Shown here: positions 4,833 through 9,707 of the stretch, piece by piece
Layout: the number at the start of each line of letters is the position of its first letter
Numbering within the stretch: position 1 is the stretch's first letter
Assembly: GCA_030698935.1 (NCBI GenBank)
Contig: JAUYLR010000006.1
Location: 1-9,707 of the forward strand
Reading direction: 5' to 3'
Length of the DNA stretch: 9,707 nt
DNA from: a bacterium
GTDB taxonomy: Bacteria > Patescibacteriota > Minisyncoccia > Phycocordibacterales > UBA2100
Notes under the pieces: model-generated
Databases searched by the model: none
What the model was told of the DNA's origin: nothing
Seen by the model: the letters and a program-made list of their open reading frames with translations, nothing else
Position numbers and translations under genes: made by a program

Positions 4833-5492
4833 TTATTTAAGGTTCCTCAATGCCGCAGATGAACTCATGGTGAGCTGGTTCGGCAGTTTATTCGGGTCTA
4901 TGTTTACGACCAGAGTCACCTTCACAAAACGCACCTTCTCCCATTGCGCATAATTGGTGATTTCAACTCCGCTGACATCATAGTATCGGAACGTGGTAAC
5001 GCTCTCTGCAATATTGCGCACATAGTCCGAAAGCGTGGAGGTGGCTTCAGCGCCCGTATATACGGGCGGGTCGCCTGTCGCGAGCGTTATTCCCTCAATG
5101 AGATTGGTGCCTGAAACAGAGTAACTGACTTTCTCTATGAGGGGGTCTGTGTTGATGTCCGCATAAAAAACAAAATCGTCCGGACCTATTGAAACGATTG
5201 GAAACGCTCCCTCGCTGGAGTACGCGGTTTCCCGGATAGTGCGTATGACTTTTTCAATTCCGCGCTGGGCTGATAAAACCGCACTTGCCTGTTCAAGCGT
5301 GTATTTGTTAACCCGATAGAAGTAGAGCAGGGACGTGGTAAGTGCGAGCAGTATCATGGAAAGTACTGAAATCCAGATGATGACTTCAATCATGGTCATC
5401 CCTGCCTGCCGAAGCCTCGGCGCAGGCAGGCCGCGCGAATTAGTTCGTAGTACGTAGTTCGTAGTTCGTAGCATGTTGGAAGATTGTCTCAT
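4833..5492 (-). CDS. PilW/GspJ-like minor pilin with type IV prepilin signal
   Basis: This protein (219 residues from ATG 5492) has a prepilin cleavage site QAG|MTMIEVIIWISVLSMILL: Gly31 at -1, Met32 at +1 and Glu36 at +5, followed by a hydrophobic helix to about residue 58. The next part, YRVNKYTLEQASAVLSAQRG then IEKVIRTIRETAYSSEG, fits the alpha1 spine and the RxIR(E) region of PilW/GspJ minor pseudopilins; a beta-rich C-terminal domain follows. The leader is unusual: residues 7-18 (MLRTTNYVLRTN) come from a heptad array and residues 21-31 (GLPAPRLRQAG) from a palindromic repeat at 5401-5430. ATG 5474 is an alternative start within the array; neither start has a good Shine-Dalgarno. The stop lies 4 bases before the PilX-like start. 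It is probably processed by a prepilin peptidase encoded elsewhere and placed at the pilus tip. Confidence 0.8.
   Translation of the reverse strand: MRQSSNMLRTTNYVLRTNSRGLPAPRLRQAGMTMIEVIIWISVLSMILLALTTSLLYFYRVNKYTLEQASAVLSAQRGIEKVIRTIRETAYSSEGAFPIVSIGPDDFVFYADINTDPLIEKVSYSVSGTNLIEGITLATGDPPVYTGAEATSTLSDYVRNIAESVTTFRYYDVSGVEITNYAQWEKVRFVKVTLVVNIDPNKLPNQLTMSSSAALRNLK
5401..5430. repeat. 30-bp palindromic repeat encoding the end of a prepilin leader
   Basis: CCTGCCTGC (5401-5409) and GCAGGCAGG (5422-5430) are exact reverse complements; CGA/TCG around AGCC extends the stem. On the - strand it is read as LPAPRLRQAG and supplies two of the three bases of the Gly codon at the prepilin cleavage site (5400-5402). 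It shares AGGCTTCGG with the palindrome at 935-964. GC-rich palindromes with this kind of core are, to my recollection, dispersed in many Patescibacteria genomes. Confidence 0.7.
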
Positions 5493-5534
5493 AGATTTTT
5501 CTGTGTTCTCTACGTTCTACGTACTACGTTCTTG
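5440..5534. repeat. Heptad element B: inverted pair of 7-bp arrays (GTAGTTC type)
   Basis: The left arm, 5440-5474 read on +, is TTAGTTC, GTAGTAC, GTAGTTC, GTAGTTC, GTAGCAT. The right arm, 5534-5507 read on -, is CAAGAAC, GTAGTAC, GTAGAAC, GTAGAGA (four units, the outer one degenerate). The loop is 5475-5506 (32 bp). It spans the junction between the large prepilin (stop 5540) and the PilW-like gene; the left arm is inside the latter's leader-coding region. Confidence 0.8.
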
Positions 5535-5539
5535 GTCTT

Positions 5540-7330
5540 TCAATTCAGCGTCACCGGCAGACGCGAAGAACCGGTCACATTCACGCCCGAAGTTGCATAC
5601 GTTTGGTAACCCGTTGCGGAAACGGAAATTGAATAATTGCCGTTCGTAAGGGCGTCAAAAAATGCCTGTCCGCATGCATCCGCTATTATGGTCCGGTCGT
5701 ATGAACCGCCCTTTGTAAGTTGGACGGTCGCTCCCGACAAAACCGCCCCCACGCTATTTCTCACGTCAACAAGAAGGGAGTTGTCCGTGTGCGGCGAGAA
5801 GAAGAGCTGCGCCGCAACGGAGGTATTTGGCGCAACCACTATCGGTTGAGGCAAACAGGAGGAGGCCAAATCATACCCTGTTGCCGCCGCAACCGTCATC
5901 GTATACGAATCCCATTCCAGAGCGGAAATCACGAGCGTGCCTGAAGAATCCGTGGTTAAAGACTGGTCGTATTTGTAGATGGTTCCATCGGGCCCGCTGC
6001 CGATTGTTTTCTCGCCGGTCATAGTGAAGGGAATTGCGATTCCCTCCCCGCTTTGATAGGTAAGGTCCCAATCTTCAACCGACGGGCTCGGCGCGCTCGG
6101 ATTTAACGCGACCATATAGGCCTCAAGAATCAGACTCGGATATGCGCCTGCAGGTATGGCGCTCACATCAACCGACGTCCCCGAAGAAAACCCCGCGCTA
6201 TTCCCTGAGAGAACAGAGTCCGGCACAAGCTCGGACGAGGAGCCCGAAGGGTAGTACACGTGATAGGTGATTGTCGTTTCCGAGGGCTGTGTGTCGTTCC
6301 AACTGAACACGCCCCAACGTGAAAGAGCGACAGGCGTAATCGTCTGCGAGCGCAAGTCTGCAGGGGCCGTCCACGGTTGGATGCCCGCGAAGCGGGCACG
6401 GTTGCCGCTTATCTCAATATTCACAGACGGGCCGATTTTGCTCTCATCTGCGAATGAATCCGACCATGTGTTTGTGGAAAGAGAAAACGTAGTTACCGCC
6501 ATGCTGGAGACCCGGTCAATGCGGAATGTCGGGCTCGTCGTTTGATTATTAGATACGGTAAAAGGCCCCGGTGTCGGGTTCGTGTTCTGCGCTGTCGCGA
6601 GGTATGTCCCGTCTGTGCTGTATCCGCTTTTTGTCACCGTTACCTGATAGCCGGTGGCGGCGGGCGCGCCGACCAGAGAAACGATTCCCGCAGTATTGGT
6701 GTACGTCGTGAGGTCTATGCCCGGATTCGTTGTTGTGTTCACGATATGAACCTGCGCGTTTGAAACCGGTTGCAGTGTTGCATTCAAAACGGTAACGGTA
6801 AGAATGCCGCACTCTGCCGTGGGCGGGCACGCCGTTTCCACGCCTCCCGGCGGCGTTATCCGCGTGACGAGCGTGATGTGCCTCGTGCCGTTACGGGAGG
6901 TCCATGCCACATCAACCCGCGCGACTTTATAATCCACGGTAATTCCGTTTGTATCCGCCGCCCCGAGTCCGTCGCCCGCATCATCCGCGTATTCCACGAG
7001 CGTCCGGCGCGTATATGAAACGCCGTTTAACACAACCGTCTCCGATTGCAGGATAGCGCCGGAGGGCACGCCTCCGACGGTACCGATTGAAGCGTATGCA
7101 AGCGAACGGATATATTCCATCCGCTCATCGGAAAGCGCGATTGCTCCCGCGCGCGCCTTGTTGTTCGTAACAACATCCACGCTCAACTGAAACGCTGCCG
7201 CAATGCCCAAGAAAACCACGAGCATCAAGGCGCTCCCGACGAGCGTGTCTATGAGGGTAACTCCCCGCGAATAGCCTGTAGCCTGTAGCTTGTAGCCTGT
7301 AGCAGAGCGAGAGAGGTTTTTCATGTGCAT
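5540..7330 (-). CDS. Large prepilin-like protein with carboxypeptidase-regulatory-like domains
   Basis: This 596-residue protein has a prepilin leader ending SRG|VTLIDTLVGSALMLVVFLG: Gly23 at -1 and Asp28 in place of the usual Glu at +5, then a hydrophobic helix to about residue 48. Residues about 57-80 (NKARAGAIALSDERMEYIRS) continue the pilin spine, as in GspI/PilV-like proteins. The ectodomain carries three likely carboxypeptidase-regulatory-like/Ig beta-sandwich units, at about 175-270 (GILTVTVLNATLQPVSNAQV), 430-512 and 518-596 (LLVDVRNSVGAVLSGATVQL then ISVSATGYQTY). A less clear beta-rich region lies at about 280-425. Such modules suggest a long surface-exposed adhesive subunit. The start may be ATG 7330 or ATG 7324; heptad array C encodes leader residues 9-20 (SATGYKLQATGY). 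It lies between pilC and the PilW-like gene, with all junctions filled by repeats. Adhesion is inference. Confidence 0.8.
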   Translation of the reverse strand: MHMKNLSRSATGYKLQATGYSRGVTLIDTLVGSALMLVVFLGIAAAFQLSVDVVTNNKARAGAIALSDERMEYIRSLAYASIGTVGGVPSGAILQSETVVLNGVSYTRRTLVEYADDAGDGLGAADTNGITVDYKVARVDVAWTSRNGTRHITLVTRITPPGGVETACPPTAECGILTVTVLNATLQPVSNAQVHIVNTTTNPGIDLTTYTNTAGIVSLVGAPAATGYQVTVTKSGYSTDGTYLATAQNTNPTPGPFTVSNNQTTSPTFRIDRVSSMAVTTFSLSTNTWSDSFADESKIGPSVNIEISGNRARFAGIQPWTAPADLRSQTITPVALSRWGVFSWNDTQPSETTITYHVYYPSGSSSELVPDSVLSGNSAGFSSGTSVDVSAIPAGAYPSLILEAYMVALNPSAPSPSVEDWDLTYQSGEGIAIPFTMTGEKTIGSGPDGTIYKYDQSLTTDSSGTLVISALEWDSYTMTVAAATGYDLASSCLPQPIVVAPNTSVAAQLFFSPHTDNSLLVDVRNSVGAVLSGATVQLTKGGSYDRTIIADACGQAFFDALTNGNYSISVSATGYQTYATSGVNVTGSSRLPVTLN

Positions 7331-7364
7331 GGCTGCTGGCTACCGGCTTCTGGCTACCGGCTAC
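7271..7364. repeat. Heptad element C: inverted pair of 5 x 7-bp arrays (GTAGCCN type)
   Basis: The left arm, 7271-7305 read on +, is ATAGCCT, GTAGCCT, GTAGCTT, GTAGCCT, GTAGCAG. The right arm, 7364-7330 read on -, is GTAGCCG, GTAGCCA, GAAGCCG, GTAGCCA, GCAGCCA. The loop is 7306-7329 (24 bp). The arms agree at 21 of 28 positions with a one-heptad shift. It contains the pilC stop codon (TAG at 7363-7361), fills the whole pilC-prepilin gap and runs into the prepilin leader. Confidence 0.85.
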
Positions 7365-8581
7365 CCAATATTCTCCGACAGAGAATAAATCGGCGAAATC
7401 ATTGAGACGGCGAAGAAGCCGACGCCCGCTCCGATGAATACCATGAGAAACGGTTCTATGACCGTGGACATGTCTTTTGTCTTGCGGTCAACCTCATCCT
7501 CGTAAAAAAGCGCGAGCCGTTTCAGCATATCTCCCGTTTGTCCCGTTTCTTCGCCCACCGACATCATCTCCCCGACAAATGTCGGATACAAATCCTCCCG
7601 CCTGACAAAAACGGCCGACAAGGGTTCCCCTTGCCCGACGGCAACCCGCGCATCGCGGATAACTTCCTGAAAGTATGAGTTCTGCACGACTTCAGCGACG
7701 ATATCGAGCGACGTCAGCACGTCAACGCCGGATGAAAGAAGCGATGCGAGCGTGCGCGAGGTGCGCGCCGCATTCACTTCACGCACCAAAACACCGATGA
7801 GCGGCATGTGCAGGGAAATAAAATCGCCCGCGCGCCTGCCTAGCCTCGTCCGGAATCCGAAATACAATGCCGCAGCCGCTCCGCAGAGCAACCCGAGCGC
7901 GAGCACGGTGTACTGCACTAAAAAGTCGCTCACGGAAATAATGAGCCGAGTGGACGCGGGCAGTTCCACTTTCATCTCGGCAAATGTCTGCGCCAGCGTC
8001 GGCACTACGTTTATCATCATGAGAATAGTGATGCCGACCATCGCGAGCACAACAATGGAAGGATAGATGAGCGCTCCGCGAATTTTCTTCTTCAGGTTGT
8101 ACATGCGCTCCATCTGGTCGGCCACTACGGTGAGTGATGCGGGCAAATCGCCGCCCTCCTCGCCGGCACGCACCATGGCCACGAGAAGCTTATTGAAAAC
8201 GCCGGGGTGTTTTGCAAGCGATGCGTTAAACGCATCGCCGCGGCGCACATCGCTGGAAAGCGCATTCACGATAAGCGCCATTTTCGGATTCTTTATTTGC
8301 CTCTCCATGACGGACAGCGCGCGGGCGAGCGATAATCCGGCCCCGAGCATCGCGCCCAAATTGCGCGCGAAAAGAATCTTCTCGTACTCGCTCACGCTGG
8401 AAATCATCGCGTTCCAGTACGCAACGCTCATTATCCCGGTCCCCTTCTCCTCCGAAAGAGAGATTATATGCGCCCCTTCACGGCGGATTATTTCATAGAG
8501 CTCAAAGCGGTCTTGCGCCTCCGCGACTCCCTTATACTTTTCCCCGTCATTCTTTTCCGCTGTGTAGGTAAATCGGGCCAT
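7361..8581 (-). CDS. pilC: Type IV pilus / type II secretion inner-membrane platform protein PilC (GspF family)
   Basis: This 406-residue protein is of normal family length. The N-terminal cytosolic part (FTYTAEKNDGEKYKGVAEAQ) is the usual GspF start. It is followed by two T2SSF domains (about 69-191 and 272-394), each a helical bundle with the family Gly-rich turns (GAGLSLARALSVM and GEEGGDL; SSGVDVLTSL and GEETGQTGDML). Membrane helices lie at about 171-195, 222-242 and 375-397. It anchors the assembly machine in the cytoplasmic membrane and couples PilB ATP hydrolysis to pilin extrusion. ATG 8581 is chosen over TTG 8590, since MARFTYTA is a common family start. A -10-like TATACT lies 9 bases upstream. 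It is separated from pilB by the four-helix-bundle element, and its stop codon lies inside heptad element C, so the last residues (SLSENIG) may have been altered by that insertion. Confidence 0.95.
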   Translation of the reverse strand: MARFTYTAEKNDGEKYKGVAEAQDRFELYEIIRREGAHIISLSEEKGTGIMSVAYWNAMISSVSEYEKILFARNLGAMLGAGLSLARALSVMERQIKNPKMALIVNALSSDVRRGDAFNASLAKHPGVFNKLLVAMVRAGEEGGDLPASLTVVADQMERMYNLKKKIRGALIYPSIVVLAMVGITILMMINVVPTLAQTFAEMKVELPASTRLIISVSDFLVQYTVLALGLLCGAAAALYFGFRTRLGRRAGDFISLHMPLIGVLVREVNAARTSRTLASLLSSGVDVLTSLDIVAEVVQNSYFQEVIRDARVAVGQGEPLSAVFVRREDLYPTFVGEMMSVGEETGQTGDMLKRLALFYEDEVDRKTKDMSTVIEPFLMVFIGAGVGFFAVSMISPIYSLSENIG

Positions 8582-8590
8582 TGCACTCAA

Positions 8591-8596
8591 GTATAG
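8591..8596 (-). promoter_or_regulatory. Possible -10 box for pilC
   Basis: On the - strand the sequence GCGCTATACTTGAGTGCA precedes ATG 8581; TATACT ends 9 bases before the start. No TTGACA-like -35 box is present at 16-18 bases, where heptad array D lies instead. It could allow pilC to be expressed independently of pilB after insertion of the four-helix-bundle element. Confidence 0.3.
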
Positions 8597-8610
8597 CGCA
8601 GACAGAACGC

Positions 8611-9040
8611 GTATCGGGTATCGTGTATCAAGTATCGTGTATAAATCCTAATTCTTATCGGCCGCAGATCGCTCCAGCCCCGCGATAAGTTTGATTGTCC
8701 ACTCGGAACTCTTTAGAAAATCCGAGCACGAATCAGGGCTGACATATCCAAGGTCGCGGGATAGAATCATGTGGTTCTGTAATTCTGTTAACGACCCTCT
8801 TGCCATTGCATAAAAATGGATTTTATCTTTTTTTGTATTTCTACTAAACCCCTCCGCGATATTCGCACCGACAGATGCCGCGGCACGGCGGCTTTGACTT
8901 GTTAGTGCGAAGATTTCCTCACGCGGATACTTTTGCGTGATTTTATAGACTGAGAGTGCTATTTGATGTGCTTGTTTCCAAGCCTCCAGATCGCTGAAAT
9001 TCCGTATCATACGCGATACACGATACCTGATACACGATAC
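8611..9040. mobile_element. Heptad element D: inverted 5 x 7-bp arrays flanking a four-helix-bundle gene
   Basis: The left arm, 8611-8645 read on +, is GTATCGG, GTATCGT, GTATCAA, GTATCGT, GTATAAA. The right arm, 9040-9006 read on -, is GTATCGT, GTATCAG, GTATCGT, GTATCGC, GTATGAT. Shifted by one heptad, 8618-8642 and 9016-9040 match at 24 of 25 positions, the best of the four elements. The 360-bp interior is the four-helix-bundle gene, with start codon in the right arm and stop 2 bp from the left arm. The right arm begins 4 bp after the pilB stop. The layout mirrors 23S rRNA intervening sequences (stem with an ORF in the loop). No target-site duplication is obvious. Calling it mobile is inference from structure and from the interruption of pilB-pilC. 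Confidence 0.65.
8648..9010 (-). CDS. Four-helix-bundle protein of the 23S rRNA intervening-sequence (IVP/S23) family
   Basis: This 120-residue protein has the family signature almost throughout: FSDLEAWKQAHQIALSVYKI (5-24) in helix 1, YPREEIFALTSQSRRAAASV then GANIAEGFSRNTKKD across helix 2, FYAMARGSLTELQNHMIL in helix 3 and the GY turn leading to helix 4. This matches PF05635/TIGR02436 at normal length with no lesion. ATG 9010 gives the standard family start; the longer frame from 9058 would only add repeat-encoded residues (VSCIRYRVSR) and overlap pilB. Family members are found in 23S rRNA intervening sequences and share their fold with Avd proteins of diversity-generating retroelements; proposed roles are RNA/DNA binding, not enzymatic. 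It sits exactly between two inverted heptad arrays and separates pilB from pilC, so it is more likely cargo or helper of that element than a pilus component. Confidence 0.92.
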   Translation of the reverse strand: MIRNFSDLEAWKQAHQIALSVYKITQKYPREEIFALTSQSRRAAASVGANIAEGFSRNTKKDKIHFYAMARGSLTELQNHMILSRDLGYVSPDSCSDFLKSSEWTIKLIAGLERSAADKN

Positions 9041-9044
9041 TCTT

Positions 9045-9707
9045 CTATTCCGTGACAACGCGGAGAACTTCTTCTATCGTCGTCACGCCTTGTGCCGCCT
9101 TAAAAATCCCGTCTTCGCTCATGGTGAGCATTCCTTCAGAACGCGCCTGCTTTTCAATCTCGGAACCGGCGTCAGCCCTCATCATCAATTCCTTAATCGT
9201 AGCGGTAACCGGAAGCACCTCGTGGATTCCCACGCGTCCGGAATAACCTGAGGGGCAGGAGGCGGTTTCTTTCGGGCGGTAGAACGGCACGTTTTTCCAC
9301 GTCGCGTCCTTTGGCAGAATTTTATCTTCCTTGAGCGCTTTCAGAACGGTGCCGGCATCCACTTCCTTCTCAAGTTGCGCCTGTTCATCGCGCGTGAGGT
9401 CGTATTTTTCCCGGTCGGGACAGAGTTTGCGCACCAATCGCTGACCGATAATAACGCGCAGGGTTGAGACGAGAAGGAACGGCTCTACGCCCATGTCCAG
9501 AAGACGCGGAATCGCGCCGGCGGCGGAATTCGTGTGCAAGGTTGAGAGCACAAGGTGGCCGGTGAGCGCGGCGTTGATGGCGAGCGATGCGGTTTCCTTG
9601 TCGCGTATTTCGCCGACCATGATGATGTCGGGGTCCTGACGCACGAGAGAGCGCAATCCGTTCGCAAACGTGAAACCGATTTCCGGACGGACCTGCGTCT
9701 GGTTGAT
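9045..9707 (-). CDS. pilB: Type IV pilus assembly ATPase PilB (GspE family), C-terminal part
   Basis: 220 residues are visible, and the frame is open to the right edge, so the N-terminal domains and the Walker A loop lie outside. Present are the Asp-box region end ([21 protein letters not shown]), Walker B ([12 protein letters not shown]) and His box ([11 protein letters not shown]). The C-terminal GspE lobe follows ([19 protein letters not shown] and [15 protein letters not shown]), ending in [12 protein letters not shown]. In classical GspE/PilB two CxxC pairs bind zinc; here each pair is reduced to one Cys (LCPDR and ASCPSG), so the zinc site is probably lost. The hexameric ATPase drives pilin polymerisation from the cytosolic face of PilC. 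It is the first visible gene of the operon; its stop lies 4 bp from heptad element D. Confidence 0.95.
   Translation of the reverse strand: MNQTQVRPEIGFTFANGLRSLVRQDPDIIMVGEIRDKETASLAINAALTGHLVLSTLHTNSAAGAIPRLLDMGVEPFLLVSTLRVIIGQRLVRKLCPDREKYDLTRDEQAQLEKEVDAGTVLKALKEDKILPKDATWKNVPFYRPKETASCPSGYSGRVGIHEVLPVTATIKELMMRADAGSEIEKQARSEGMLTMSEDGIFKAAQGVTTIEEVLRVVTE

Noticed and set aside
5540..7330. Diversity-generating retroelement variable region in the large prepilin
   Set aside because: No template/variable repeat pair or reverse transcriptase is visible in the window. The Avd-like fold of the IVP protein alone is not enough.
8067..8498. 143-codon open frame on the + strand inside pilC
   Set aside because: It is antisense to a strongly supported pilC and its peptide is low-complexity Ser/Arg/Ala-rich with no family resemblance. 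It is a shadow of the GC-rich - strand gene.
8582..8590. TTG start at 8590 for pilC
   Set aside because: ATG 8581 gives the usual PilC N-terminus; the TTG start would add only three residues and lies at the putative -10 region.
4730..9040. Heptad arrays as a CRISPR array or ordinary tandem microsatellite
   Set aside because: There are no 25-40 bp repeats with unique spacers. Units are 7 bp, imperfect, limited to about five, and always in inverted pairs, which simple slippage does not produce.
9011..9058. Longer start for the four-helix-bundle protein ([16 protein letters not shown] prefix)
   Set aside because: The extra residues come from the heptad array and overlap pilB. The family normally starts close to the FxDLxxW motif, as from ATG 9010.

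Overview
The window looks like a chromosomal segment of a candidate-phyla-radiation bacterium (Patescibacteria, Parcubacteria-like). This is inferred from the compact type IV pilus gene order, prepilins with odd leaders, carboxypeptidase-regulatory-like repeats on a large prepilin, a 23S-IVP-type four-helix-bundle gene, weak Shine-Dalgarno signals and abundant short palindromic repeats. No rRNA, tRNA or CRISPR array is visible.

Left part (1-3228, all + strand) is accessory DNA. It holds the tail of an unknown gene and a 36-bp-stem hairpin (118-225). Next is a tight two-gene, toxin-antitoxin-like pair (285-843, DUF7718-like and DUF5647-like), then a remnant of the C-terminus of an MmeI/type IIG-like DNA methyltransferase (859-1071). 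A three-gene operon follows (1092-2158): two small unknown proteins and a caspase/CHAT-like (clan CD) putative cysteine peptidase. After about 380 bp without a convincing gene comes a protein with a Pro/Glu-rich linker and a C-terminal winged helix (2539-3228); its linker carries several in-frame palindromes.

Right part (9707 down to 3245, all - strand) is a type IV pilus / type II secretion-like operon. In transcription order it reads: pilB ATPase (3' part only), a four-helix-bundle gene, pilC, a large prepilin with Ig-like/carboxypeptidase-regulatory-like domains, a PilW/GspJ-like minor pilin and a PilX-like minor pilin. PilB powers assembly through the membrane platform PilC; the three pilin-like proteins are its presumptive substrates.

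The most striking signal is structural. Each of the four pilus-gene junctions carries one pair of inverted arrays of heptanucleotide repeats of general form GTA-N4. Nearly every arm is five heptads (35 bp). The heptad differs between elements (GTATTCN, GTAGTTC, GTAGCCN, GTATCGN), but the two arms of one element match each other. Three elements have 24-32 bp loops. The fourth has the complete four-helix-bundle gene as its loop, with start codon in one arm and stop codon 2 bp from the other. This resembles the 23S rRNA intervening sequences that carry the same protein family, but lies in a protein operon. The arrays also supply start and stop codons and encode the leader peptides of the prepilins. 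I regard this as a candidate undescribed mobile or diversifying element family.
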